From Bacteroidota bacterium (GTDB taxonomy: Bacteria > Bacteroidota > Bacteroidia > Bacteroidales > UBA4417): 15,263 nucleotides of DNA. The stretch lies in NCBI GenBank assembly GCA_020048595.1, contig JAIFMH010000023.1:1-15263 (forward strand). Reading direction: 5' to 3'. The notes beneath the pieces were generated by a model that was not told where the DNA came from, made no database searches, and saw only the letters and a program-made list of their open reading frames with translations. Made by a program: the position numbers and the translations under genes. Below are positions 7,038-15,107 of the stretch, in pieces. Positions within the stretch are counted from its first letter, which is position 1; each line of letters opens with the position of its first letter.

Positions 7038-8366
7038 TTAATCTTCTATTATAACTTCTTTTCCCGCGGCCATATCTTCGAGCATGGCTGTTGTCACTGA
7101 CTTAGGACGTTCAAGCGGATAAACCAAAGCACGGTCCCATATCAGGTTAGCAGTTATCCCTATAGCTCTTCCAATTCCAAACAATACGGTGTAAAAATCA
7201 TATTCTTTTACGCCATAGTGCCATTGTATAACACCTGATTGGGCATCCACGTTTGGCCATGGATTTTTAGCTTTACCTTGCTCACGCAAAATATCAGGAA
7301 CAACTTTATATAGCATATCCGTATATTTAAACATAAGGTCGTCCTTCAGATGTGTTTGACAAAAGTTATGTTGCAGCGTGTATCTTGGATCTGTTTTGCG
7401 AAGTACAGCATGACCATAACCAGGAATAACTTGTCCTGACTTAAGCGTATCCCAAACAAACTTCTTCATTTCTTCTTCGGTAGGAACGCGGTCTTCCATT
7501 TTTTCCATAACGCCCTGTAACCACCGCAATACTTCCTGATTTGCAAGCCCGTGGAGTGGTCCGGCCAAACCGTTAACCATAGCAGCTATACTCAGATAAA
7601 TATCTGATAAAGAACTTGAGACAAGATGTCCGGTATGTGCACTTACATTTCCGCCTTCATGATCAGCGTGTATAATAAAATTCATGCGGCTTACATCATC
7701 GTAAGGCTTACCTATACCCATCATATGGGCAAAGTTAGCGCCAAAATCGAGATATGGATTCGACTGAATGCGTTTACCATCACGGTAAAGCTTAGCATAA
7801 ATATAGGTCGCAATTTCAGGCATCTTAGCCAGAAGATTGAGTGCATCTTCGTATGTAGAATCCCAATAATCAAGCTTATGCAATTTGCCGGAAGCGTATT
7901 TTTTGGCAAACAATGATTCGCGTTGCAAGGTTGTAATTACTGCGGAAAAGATCGCCATCGGATGACTGCAGCAAGGCATACCATCAATAACTTCGTAAAC
8001 ATACCGTGGAAGTATTCTACGTTTGTTAAATTCATCGATTACATCCTGCAATTCATCTTCATTAGGAATATCGCCGGTAACCAGAAGATAAAAAAGGCCT
8101 TCAACATAAGGCATTTCAGCACCTTTTGGCTTTGGAAGTTTCTCAAACACTTCAGGTAATGTAAGCCCCCGGTACCTGATACCTTCATTTGGATCGAGAT
8201 ATGAAATATCAGTCAACAATACTTTCACACCCCGCATACCACCGATTACCTGTCCAATAGTAACCTGATCGATTACAACATTACCATGTTCCTTCAGGAG
8301 TTTTTCCGTACGTGGACGCCATTCCAATATTTTCTCGTGAAGCCTGTCTTTGAGTCTGAACGACAT
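7038..8366 (-). CDS. gltA: Citrate synthase, mitochondrial-like (type I) form
   Basis: Condenses oxaloacetate and acetyl-CoA to citrate, the entry step of the oxidative TCA branch. The 442 residues follow mitochondrial citrate synthase rather than the E. coli hexameric enzyme. Near-verbatim blocks are HADHEGGNVSAHTGHLVSSS (233-252), GPLHGLANQEVLRWL (269-283), VIPGYGHAVLRKTDPRYT (313-330), EQGKAKNPWPNVDA (362-375) and YPLERPKSVT (416-425). The catalytic triad is visible as H272, H319 and D374, close to pig numbering (274, 320, 375). It lies 79 bases after icd on the same strand, so the two are probably co-transcribed; aconitase is not in the window. The ATG at 8366 starts MSFRLKDRLHEKILEW. Confidence 0.96.
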   Translation of the reverse strand: MSFRLKDRLHEKILEWRPRTEKLLKEHGNVVIDQVTIGQVIGGMRGVKVLLTDISYLDPNEGIRYRGLTLPEVFEKLPKPKGAEMPYVEGLFYLLVTGDIPNEDELQDVIDEFNKRRILPRYVYEVIDGMPCCSHPMAIFSAVITTLQRESLFAKKYASGKLHKLDYWDSTYEDALNLLAKMPEIATYIYAKLYRDGKRIQSNPYLDFGANFAHMMGIGKPYDDVSRMNFIIHADHEGGNVSAHTGHLVSSSLSDIYLSIAAMVNGLAGPLHGLANQEVLRWLQGVMEKMEDRVPTEEEMKKFVWDTLKSGQVIPGYGHAVLRKTDPRYTLQHNFCQTHLKDDLMFKYTDMLYKVVPDILREQGKAKNPWPNVDAQSGVIQWHYGVKEYDFYTVLFGIGRAIGITANLIWDRALVYPLERPKSVTTAMLEDMAAGKEVIIED

Positions 8367-8445
8367 AAATTAATTATTTATAAGTTTGTTAAACGTCTTT
8401 ATTTGATATTTAAATGTATTAACAGGAAAAATAATGTTAATCCAT

Positions 8446-9711
8446 TTACATGTTTTTTATCATCTCAGTTCCAAATTCTGAAGTCTTCAGTTTGGTTGCG
8501 CCTTCCATCAGGCGGTGGAAATCGTATGTAACAGTTTTATTGGCAATTGTTTTCTCCATTGAATTGTAAAGCAGCTGGGCAACCTCATTCCATCCGAGGT
8601 ATTCAAACATTAGCGCGCCTGATAGGATCACAGAACCAGGATTTACCTGATCAAGACCAGCATATTTTGGTGCTGTTCCATGGGTTGCTTCGAAAATGGC
8701 AAAACCATTTTGATAATTGATATTTGCACCCGGTGCAATTCCTATTCCACCAACCATGGCAGCAAGTGCATCCGAAATATAATCGCCATTCAGGTTAAGG
8801 GTCGCTATAACAGAGTATTCATCGGGACGAAGCAAAATCTGTTGAAGAAATGCATCAGCTATTACATCTTTAACAATGATTTTTCCTTCTGAAACGGCTT
8901 TCTGTTGGGCAGTATCTGCAGCTTCACGTCCCTGATCTGCCGCAATACGATCGTATTGCGCCCAGGTAAATGTTTTATCACCGAATTCACGTTCAACCAA
9001 TGCATAACCCCATTGTTTGAAACCACCTTCAGTAAACTTCATAATATTCCCTTTGTGAACGATGGTCAAAGATGGCAGTTTGTGGCTGATTGTGTATTCT
9101 ATAGCTGCACGGACCAGGCGTTCAGTACCTTCGACAGAAACTGGTTTGATACCTATTGAAGATGTTTCGGGAAACCGGATTTTGGTAACACCCATTTCAT
9201 TGATCAAAAAGTTGATCACTTTAGTAGCATCGGGAGTGCCGTGCATGTATTCGATACCTGCATAAATATCTTCGGTATTTTCGCGAAAAATATGCATATC
9301 CACTTTATCAGGCCTTTTTACAGGGCTGGGTACTCCCTGAAACCAACGTACAGGACGAAGACAAACGTAAAGATCGAGTATTTGGCGTAAAGCAACGTTT
9401 AATGAACGAATTCCTCCACCAACCGGGGTTGTGAGAGGACCTTTTATACCCACAAGGTATTCTTTGAAAGCATCGAGGGTTTCGTCAGGAAGCCAGTTAC
9501 CAGTAGTTGAAAATGCTTTTTCGCCGGCAAGTACTTCTTTCCACATTATTTTCCTTTTACCGCCATACGCTTTTTCGACTGCTGCGTCAAAAACCCGTAC
9601 AGAGGCATTCCAGATATCCGGACCTGTTCCGTCTCCAATAATAAATGGTATAACCGGATAATCAGGAACTTGCAACTTACCATTCTCAAAAACAATCTTA
9701 CCTGTACTCAT
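8446..9711 (-). CDS. icd: Isocitrate dehydrogenase, NADP-dependent
   Basis: Oxidatively decarboxylates isocitrate to 2-oxoglutarate, making NADPH in the cytoplasm. The 421 residues align by eye with E. coli Icd along the whole length. The substrate loop GGGIRSLNVALRQ is at 98-110, with S103 equivalent to the E. coli phosphorylation serine S113. Y150 and K220 match the catalytic Y160 and K230. The Mg-binding aspartates are in NGDYISDAL (308-316). The coenzyme loop is ATHGTAPKYAG (342-352). K349, Y350 and R400 correspond to E. coli K344, Y345 and R395, which select NADP over NAD. No AceK gene is visible, so phosphorylation control is not implied. It is the first gene of a likely icd-gltA transcript. 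Confidence 0.96.
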   Translation of the reverse strand: MSTGKIVFENGKLQVPDYPVIPFIIGDGTGPDIWNASVRVFDAAVEKAYGGKRKIMWKEVLAGEKAFSTTGNWLPDETLDAFKEYLVGIKGPLTTPVGGGIRSLNVALRQILDLYVCLRPVRWFQGVPSPVKRPDKVDMHIFRENTEDIYAGIEYMHGTPDATKVINFLINEMGVTKIRFPETSSIGIKPVSVEGTERLVRAAIEYTISHKLPSLTIVHKGNIMKFTEGGFKQWGYALVEREFGDKTFTWAQYDRIAADQGREAADTAQQKAVSEGKIIVKDVIADAFLQQILLRPDEYSVIATLNLNGDYISDALAAMVGGIGIAPGANINYQNGFAIFEATHGTAPKYAGLDQVNPGSVILSGALMFEYLGWNEVAQLLYNSMEKTIANKTVTYDFHRLMEGATKLKTSEFGTEMIKNM

Positions 9712-9846
9712 CTTACTTTATAATTATAATGATTTGATTTCGTTGTAAAGATAAAAAAAACATTCAATTTTCTAAATATATTAGAAAATTCTTCTGTTCT
9801 TTTAGCTCATTAAATTTATAGAGATACATCGTGAAAACTGAACAAA

Positions 9847-9854
9847 CAAATATA
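9847..9854 (-). promoter_or_regulatory. Possible -7 element upstream of icd
   Basis: The complement of 9847-9854 reads TATATTTG, a full TAnnTTTG match. No TTG occurs at the expected -33 distance on this strand. The leader to icd would be about 130 bases, so this is a weak assignment. Confidence 0.27.
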
Positions 9855-9876
9855 ACGAAATGTTACTTATAATTGT

Positions 9877-10332
9877 ATGTATATTTTAAAAGTGGAATAT
9901 CAAAGAATCCTAAACCTTCCTGATAAATTAGTTAAAAAACAACCTATTGTTTTGTTTGATGGAGAATGTACTTTATGCAGCAATTCAGTTAGTTTTCTGC
10001 TCAGGCACAATCGTATTGGCAACCTTAGTTTTGCTTCATTGCAATCAGAAACCGGATTAAAAATTATAAAGCTGGCCGGACCGACATTTCAACAGGCTGA
10101 CACAGTATTGCTGTTACAGGACAATAAATTGTACGGTTGTTCGTCGGCAGCATTAAGAATCACATCTCATCTCGGATTCCCCTTTCACCTTTTAAGAATC
10201 CTAATTCTAGTGCCTGCCTTTATCAGAGATGCCGTATACCACTATATTGCCAGAAACCGGTATAAATGGTTTGGGAAGAACTCATATTGCATTCCAGATG
10301 AGAAAGGGTATCGGGAACGATTTTTATCCTGA
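9877..10332 (+). CDS. DCC-family thiol-disulfide oxidoreductase (DUF393)
   Basis: This is a small, probably cytoplasmic thioredoxin-like redox protein. Its signature is IVLFDGECTLCSNSV (24-38), which gives the family's DxxC-xx-C motif as D28, C31 and C34. The total length is 151 residues. The rest fits the family: RIGNLSFASLQSETG (47-61), then a helix-rich C-terminus. The substrate and partner are unknown for the family as a whole. The start at 9877 gives about 23 residues ahead of the conserved strand, a little longer than usual; a GTG at 9892 is an alternative. The gene stands alone, facing dtd across a spacer of 151 bases. Confidence 0.85.
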   Translation: MYILKVEYQRILNLPDKLVKKQPIVLFDGECTLCSNSVSFLLRHNRIGNLSFASLQSETGLKIIKLAGPTFQQADTVLLLQDNKLYGCSSAALRITSHLGFPFHLLRILILVPAFIRDAVYHYIARNRYKWFGKNSYCIPDEKGYRERFLS

Positions 10333-10483
10333 TACTCTTAAATTTATGACAAACATCAGCACTAACACTGAGACGGATTAATTGTTACGGATTAGAATAA
10401 AATCAGATATGTTTTGTGTCTATCAGTTTCTTCAGCAAAAATTTTTTTTTGCCGTGAACTGCATTCCCCAAAAAATGTTGCTG

Positions 10484-10936
10484 CTATTCCCTGTTTTTCG
10501 AGTCAATGAAAATAGTGACAGGCCCATCATTAACAAGTGCTATTTCCATGTGCGCACCAAATTGACCGGTAGCAACTTTTTCTCCAAGACTAAGTTCAAG
10601 GGACTCAATAAAAGCATCGTAAGCGGGTTTTGCTATGTCAGGACGGGCAGCTTTGCTATACGAAGGACGGTTACCTTTTCGTGTGCTTGCATGCAAAGTA
10701 AACTGGCTCACCACCATTATTTCGCCGCCAATATCACGGATGTCAAGGTCCATTGCGCCCTGGCTGTCATCAAAAATCCTCAATCCCGTTATCTTACTAC
10801 ACAGCCATTCCCTGTCTTCGGGAGTGTCTGCTTCTTCAAAACTTAAAAGCAGCAATAATCCATAACCAATCCGGCTATATTCCTGACCTCCGATACTGAG
10901 TGTACATGATGTAACTCTTTGAATAACTGTTCTCAT
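10484..10936 (-). CDS. dtd: D-aminoacyl-tRNA deacylase
   Basis: Hydrolyses D-amino acids, and mischarged glycine, from tRNA, protecting translation from D-residues. The 150 residues are the full family length. The N-terminus MRTVIQRVTSCTLSIGGQ is typical. The two active-site signatures are present as SQFTL (77-81) and NDGPVT (136-141), whose Gly-cisPro pair is G138-P139. The region RKGNRPSYSKAA (86-97) is also conserved. The gene lies 51 bases downstream of rsgA on the same strand and probably shares its transcript, pairing ribosome assembly with translation quality control. Confidence 0.97.
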   Translation of the reverse strand: MRTVIQRVTSCTLSIGGQEYSRIGYGLLLLLSFEEADTPEDREWLCSKITGLRIFDDSQGAMDLDIRDIGGEIMVVSQFTLHASTRKGNRPSYSKAARPDIAKPAYDAFIESLELSLGEKVATGQFGAHMEIALVNDGPVTIFIDSKNRE

Positions 10937-10987
10937 AATGCGTAAATAATTAGTAATATAAATTCCTGATAAACAACTGTAAAAGGT

Positions 10988-11926
10988 TTATCCCTTTACA
11001 TATTCAGTAACATCCAGGCTTTCATCGTTGAGCAGCCCAAGGTAATTGTGATACCTTTCAGGATTGATACTTCCTTCCTCCAATGCCTGTTTAACAGCAC
11101 AACCAGGTTCATGAATGTGAGTACAATTGCTGTACTTGCATTTGTTAAGCAGAGCCCTGAATTCAGGAAACCGTTCGCTGATCTCCTGGCTTTCAAAATG
11201 AACAAGGCCAAATTCCTTAATACCCGGTGTGTCAATCATATAACCTCCAAATGAAAGAGGATGCATTTCGGCAAACGTTGTTGTGTGCATTCCTTTATTA
11301 TGGTACGATGAAATCTCGCCTGTTTTGATGGCCAATAATGGATCCAATGTATTAATCAAAGCTGATTTGCCTACACCAGAATGACCTGAAAACAAATTTA
11401 CTTTATTGTGAAGAACTAATCGTAATGCTTCAATTCCGGTTCCATCCAAAGCTGAAACAGCATATGAAGGATATCCTAATGAAGTGTATAATTCCATCAA
11501 ACTGGAACATCGATCTTTAGCTTCTGTAGTATAAATGTCAATTTTATTAAAAATCAATGCGGCTGGTATGTGATAGGCTTCTGCCGTTACCAGCAACCTG
11601 TCAATAAAACCTGTTGAAGTACGCGGTAACATTACACTGGCAACAATATACAACCTATCAATGTTTGATGCAATTATGTGAGCTGATTTTGAAAGATTTA
11701 TTGACCGGCGAACTATATAATTTGTCCGAGGTTCAATGGCAGTTATTATTCCATTTTCTTCTGCACCTTCCAACTTAAATTCAACATGATCGCCAACTGC
11801 AACAGGATTAGTTGTTCGGATACCATGCATGCGAAACTGACCTTTAAGCCTGCAATTACACAACTTGTTGTTGTCCGTCATTACAATGTACCAACTTCCG
11901 GTTGATTTTATTACTATCCCTTTCAC
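10988..11926 (-). CDS. rsgA: Ribosome small-subunit-dependent GTPase A (RsgA/YjeQ)
   Basis: This is a circularly permuted GTPase that assists late 30S subunit maturation in the cytoplasm. An N-terminal OB-fold occupies about residues 1-65. The G motifs appear in the permuted order: G4 NKID (127-130), then G1 GHSGVGKS (181-188), the switch with HTTT (214-217), and G3 DTPG (232-235). The C-terminal zinc site is C263, C268, H270 and C276 in CKYSNCTHIHEPGC. The 312 residues are normal for the family. The ATG at 11926 opens the OB-fold directly. Upstream there is a -7 promoter match overlapped by an inverted repeat. Confidence 0.97.
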   Translation of the reverse strand: MKGIVIKSTGSWYIVMTDNNKLCNCRLKGQFRMHGIRTTNPVAVGDHVEFKLEGAEENGIITAIEPRTNYIVRRSINLSKSAHIIASNIDRLYIVASVMLPRTSTGFIDRLLVTAEAYHIPAALIFNKIDIYTTEAKDRCSSLMELYTSLGYPSYAVSALDGTGIEALRLVLHNKVNLFSGHSGVGKSALINTLDPLLAIKTGEISSYHNKGMHTTTFAEMHPLSFGGYMIDTPGIKEFGLVHFESQEISERFPEFRALLNKCKYSNCTHIHEPGCAVKQALEEGSINPERYHNYLGLLNDESLDVTEYVKG

Positions 11927-11977
11927 AATTGTTTTTATGATGACCTACTTGTATGCATATTTCTTTCAGGATGAGAT

Positions 11978-12008
11978 TTGCATGCAATTTGCTGATTAGG
12001 CAAATTTA
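11978..12008 (-). promoter_or_regulatory. Possible rsgA-dtd promoter with overlapping dyad symmetry
   Basis: The complement of 12001-12008 is TAAATTTG, a full TAnnTTTG match; the -33 region offers only CTG. AATTTGC (11986-11992) and GCAAATT (12000-12006) form a perfect 7-bp inverted repeat around 7 bases, and its outer arm overlaps the -7 element. The palindrome TTGCATGCAA (11978-11987) adjoins it. This layout could be an operator, but no regulator is known. Confidence 0.4.
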
Positions 12009-12156
12009 CTGCTTTTCAATCTATTCCAGACAGTAATATGGAAATATTAACATAACAGCTGATTAAAGAATTAAATGCTTACTCATGACGACAAAGGATT
12101 TGTTGCCATTTTTATACATTCATGCACTGTTTAAACGAATTAACTTTAACACAGCC

Positions 12157-12188
12157 TTTGTGCAAAACACAAAAATTAGTTACATTTG
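12157..12188 (+). promoter_or_regulatory. Bacteroidota-type promoter for the PrsW-like gene
   Basis: TTTG (12157-12160) and TACATTTG (12181-12188) are separated by 20 bases, a full match to the -33/-7 consensus. The gene's ATG is at 12202, so the transcript would have a leader of only about ten bases. Confidence 0.7.
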
Positions 12189-12201
12189 AAAAAATATTTC
12201 T

Positions 12202-12870
12202 ATGGAAACAAGTGCTCTACTATCCCTTTTGCCTGCCCCGATAGTTGCGGTATCACTCTTTATGTTGCTCAGGTATAAATACCCAAACAGCAGTTTTCAC
12301 CTTGTATATAAAACATTTATTTTAGGTGCAGTTGGTATACTGCCGGTTTTTATTATTGAAAGAGTGATAAGTTTCCTTCACCTTGATCACCTTCATAGCC
12401 TGAACAGGACTTTATTTTACGCATTTGTTCTTACCGCAGGTGTATTTGAACTTTGGAAATTCCTGGTATTGAGAATATTTGTTTATACTTCGAAACAAGT
12501 TCACAAAACGTTTGACGTAATTGTTTACAGTATAATTATTGGAGCAGGATTTACTACGGCTTACTCCATCTATGCTTTATTCTACGCACCTTCCTATATT
12601 AATGTTGGACTATATGCTTTAACCATCGGACCTGTATTTGTTTCAACAGCAGTGATCATGGGATATTTCACTGGAATTGCACTGAGCCGTCAATTTCCTG
12701 TAATTGAATTTATTACAGGATTATTTATCGCTATTATTTTTCAGGGAATATACAGATTTTGCCTGCTAACAACAGATACCTTGTTACTCTATATGGCAAC
12801 AGGAGGAATGCTTGTTACAGCTATATCCTTACTGGCAATAAGCCTGCGTGAACCGGCAGAATCAAATTAA
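12202..12870 (+). CDS. PrsW-like polytopic membrane protein, active-site residues missing
   Basis: A protein of 222 residues with about seven hydrophobic segments, probably in the inner membrane. The order of features resembles PrsW intramembrane proteases: VFELWKFLVLR (81-91) in place of the EExxK helix, then DVIVYSIIIGAGFTTAYSIY (105-124) in place of D-G-x-x-Y-G...GF...EN, then VFVSTAVIMGYFTGIA (145-160) in place of the HxxxT...GY helix, then FQGIYRF (180-186) in place of the H-x-x-Y-N/D helix. The residues thought to be catalytic are replaced: the first Glu of EE by F82, the Glu of EN by Y121, and the two His by about V145 and Q181. Peptidase activity is therefore doubtful. A clean promoter and intact frame suggest it is expressed. 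Homology to PrsW is my inference from pattern. Confidence 0.55.
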   Translation: METSALLSLLPAPIVAVSLFMLLRYKYPNSSFHLVYKTFILGAVGILPVFIIERVISFLHLDHLHSLNRTLFYAFVLTAGVFELWKFLVLRIFVYTSKQVHKTFDVIVYSIIIGAGFTTAYSIYALFYAPSYINVGLYALTIGPVFVSTAVIMGYFTGIALSRQFPVIEFITGLFIAIIFQGIYRFCLLTTDTLLLYMATGGMLVTAISLLAISLREPAESN

Positions 12871-12954
12871 CCTGTAAACTTTTCCCGGAAGACACCGTAA
12901 AACACCTTCAAATTCCATATTAAGCAGAATTGATGCTGCTTTGGCCGGAAGTAT
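12862..12954 (-). pseudogene. Remnant of the dprA winged-helix 3' end, now out of frame
   Basis: Reading the minus strand in the frame that starts at 12954 gives ILPAKAAS, then ILLNMEFEGVL and CLPGKVYRLI, then TGA at 12864-12862. This matches the last third of the DML1-like winged helix that ends Bacteroidota DprA proteins. The live dprA frame crosses the same bases in another phase and stops at 12867. Two stops (TGA TAA, 12960-12955) lie just ahead in the remnant frame, so it is not translated from dprA. The old stop lies just inside the 3' end of the convergent PrsW-like gene. Confidence 0.8.
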
Positions 12955-13901
12955 TTATCAGGAGTGAGGGTAACAAATAACTGACGCTGTACAGTATTTT
13001 TTTTAACTTTTAAATCATCCCAATTCAATAAATAGCTGATATCTTTTGCTGATTGTATTAAGGCAGCCTTATTTATTTTTATAAGCTTATTACATCCTTC
13101 CGAGTGGGGATCACCCAGCCGGCCCGGGACTGCAAAAACGTCCCTGTTATACGAATTCGCAATTTCAGCAGTAATTAATGCTCCTCCGGTGGAACCGGCT
13201 TCCACAACAATTGTTGCATCACTCATGCCTGCAATAATGCGATTACGCATCGGAAAATTTTCACGATCAGGAGTAGTATTGCTCATATACTCGCATAACA
13301 AACCACCAGATTCCGACATTTTTTCAGCTAATGACCGATTAGCAAACGGGTAAATACGATCAAGTCCATGACCTAACACACCAACAGTTTCTAGCTTATT
13401 ATCGAGGGCAGCTTTATGCGACCAGGTATCGATTCCATATGCAAGGCCGCTTACGATCAACACATTATGCTCCAGTAATCCTTCAACAATCTTGCGGCAC
13501 ATATCGCGTCCATACTCAGTTGCCTTCCTGGTGCCAACCATTGCTACTACTTTGGGAACATTAAGATCAGCAGTGCCTTTATAATACAAAAGTAATGGAC
13601 TGTCATGGCATTGTTTCAAACGGATCGGATACTCTTTATCCAGATAAAATAGTGGAGCAATTTTATTTTTCTCAATAAACAGGAGTTCTTCTTCAGCCCG
13701 TTCGAAGACATTATGATTAGTTAATGCATTTACTGTTTGCTCTCCAATGCCCGGGATCTTTAACAATGCACGCTTTTTCTCCATAAAAACAGCTTTCACG
13801 CCTCCACAATATGCAACCAGGCTCTTGCCGTTTACACTTCCAACACCAGGAATAAGCGTTAATGCAATTTTATATATCAATTCATCCATAACGAAGTCCA
13901 A
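12867..13901 (-). CDS. dprA: DNA-processing protein DprA with frameshifted C-terminus
   Basis: DprA binds incoming single-stranded DNA and loads RecA during natural transformation. Helix-hairpin-helix motifs occur at IPGVG (17-21) and IPGIG (49-53). The extended Rossmann fold follows with MVGTRKATEYGR (121-132), SGLAYGIDTWSH (151-162), LGHGLDRIYP (176-185), FPMRNRIIAG (216-225) and GSTGGALITAEIA (236-248). This core looks intact. After QLFVTLTPDK (307-316) the sequence becomes YFRPKQHQFC and on to FTG, which is not DprA-like. The expected winged helix is readable in another frame, so a deletion has truncated and shifted it. Some DprA proteins lack this domain naturally, so function may survive. 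M5 at 13889 (MDELIYKIAL) is the more usual start. Confidence 0.93.
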   Translation of the reverse strand: MDFVMDELIYKIALTLIPGVGSVNGKSLVAYCGGVKAVFMEKKRALLKIPGIGEQTVNALTNHNVFERAEEELLFIEKNKIAPLFYLDKEYPIRLKQCHDSPLLLYYKGTADLNVPKVVAMVGTRKATEYGRDMCRKIVEGLLEHNVLIVSGLAYGIDTWSHKAALDNKLETVGVLGHGLDRIYPFANRSLAEKMSESGGLLCEYMSNTTPDRENFPMRNRIIAGMSDATIVVEAGSTGGALITAEIANSYNRDVFAVPGRLGDPHSEGCNKLIKINKAALIQSAKDISYLLNWDDLKVKKNTVQRQLFVTLTPDKYFRPKQHQFCLIWNLKVFYGVFREKFTG

Positions 13902-13965
13902 ACATACAACTTTTTACAAAATCATCTTTTACATCTTTGACGAATATTATTAACAACCTTAATCT

Positions 13966-13973
13966 TACATTTG
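13966..13973 (+). promoter_or_regulatory. Possible -7 element for the glycosyltransferase gene
   Basis: TACATTTG matches TAnnTTTG in full, 16 bases ahead of the ATG at 13990. The nearest TTTG (13936-13939) is 26 bases upstream, farther than usual, so only the -7 half is convincing. Confidence 0.4.
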
Positions 13974-13989
13974 TAATTCAAATCCTTTT

Positions 13990-15084
13990 ATGCATCCTGA
14001 TCCTTTAAATGTCCTGATAAGTCCGCTCGATTGGGGTCTGGGACATGCATCACGATGCATTCCTATTATTAAACAACTGGTTCAGATCGGGCATAAAGTA
14101 ACAATTGCAGGATCCGGACGATCGCTGGTTTTACTTCAAAAGGAGTTTCCTCATCTCGAAAGTATTGAATTGAAGGGATTTTCTCCTTCGTATTCCAGAT
14201 CAGGCAATATGGTATTGCACCTGGTTTTGCTGGTACCTCAGTTTATCGGTGCAATTATTCGTGAACATAGATATCTTAAAAAGCTAATTTCACATTATCA
14301 TTTTGACATTATCATTTCAGATAACCGATATGGCTTGTGGAATAAAAGAATACGAAGTATTTTTATTACACACCAGGTAATGATAAAAACGCCTGCCTGG
14401 TTGAAGTTGGCTGAATATGGATTGTATCGGATTTCACGTTTTATGATAAGCCGATTTGATGAATGCTGGATACCTGATTACAAAGAAGTACCGTGGCTGA
14501 GCGGGGATCTGGCTCATAAATTCCAGTTACCCCCAAATGCTAAATTTATCGGACCATTGTCACGCTTTCAACTTCCGGAAAAGACTTTTAAAAATAAATC
14601 CGGTAAAGGAATGATAACAGCTATTATTTCGGGGCCGGAACCACAACGAAGCATATTTGAAGATTTATTAACAAAACAATTATCCGGCATAAACAAGCCG
14701 GTAACTATAATTAGAGGAATGCCTGATGAGGAAAAGGATTCAGCAACCGATAACAATCTCACTATTCTACCTCATCTGGCCATGGATCAATTAAAAGATG
14801 TCATTTTATCCTCATCGTTGGTAATCTGCCGTTCAGGGTATTCTTCGATAATGGATCTACACTCACTTGGAGTAAAAGCTTTGTTTGTACCTACTCCGGG
14901 ACAAACGGAACAAATCTATCTTGCAGATCTTCATCAAAAATCGGGGACAGCCTTCTGGAAGTTACAGGAAAATTTAAACCTGGATGTTGATATTGAAAAT
15001 GCTTTGCAATACGCTGGATTCATAAATATTAATACAAACATTTCAGCTTTGGCTGAGGCAATAGTAGATTTGAAAAAGAAATAA
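13990..15084 (+). CDS. GT-B glycosyltransferase, MurG/GT28-like
   Basis: A protein of 364 residues with a two-domain GT-B layout. The N-terminal acceptor domain opens with VLISPLDWGLGHASRCIPII (8-27), whose GxGHxxR loop is the usual start of GT28-like and related transferases. DIIISDNRYGLWN follows at about 106-118. The C-terminal donor domain begins near 210 and carries the nucleotide-sugar motif VICRSGYSSIMDLHSLGVKA (278-297), followed by LFVPTPGQTEQIYLA. Charged patches and a hydrophobic stretch near 72-88 suggest membrane association. The donor and acceptor cannot be read from the sequence; a role in glycolipid or envelope polysaccharide synthesis is an inference. It is followed 53 bases later by lgt. 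Confidence 0.8.
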   Translation: MHPDPLNVLISPLDWGLGHASRCIPIIKQLVQIGHKVTIAGSGRSLVLLQKEFPHLESIELKGFSPSYSRSGNMVLHLVLLVPQFIGAIIREHRYLKKLISHYHFDIIISDNRYGLWNKRIRSIFITHQVMIKTPAWLKLAEYGLYRISRFMISRFDECWIPDYKEVPWLSGDLAHKFQLPPNAKFIGPLSRFQLPEKTFKNKSGKGMITAIISGPEPQRSIFEDLLTKQLSGINKPVTIIRGMPDEEKDSATDNNLTILPHLAMDQLKDVILSSSLVICRSGYSSIMDLHSLGVKALFVPTPGQTEQIYLADLHQKSGTAFWKLQENLNLDVDIENALQYAGFININTNISALAEAIVDLKKK

Positions 15085-15107
15085 TTCGTGTTTGATCTTT
15101 TTCTAAG

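Noticed and set aside
10435..10452. GCAAAAA / TTTTTGC hairpin as a terminator between the DCC gene and dtd
   Set aside because: The stem is only seven pairs, five of them A-T, and the T-run lies inside the stem rather than after it.
10382..10846. A 154-codon open frame on the plus strand
   Set aside because: It lies antisense across dtd, which has full family motifs; the translation is rich in Cys and Phe and resembles no protein family.
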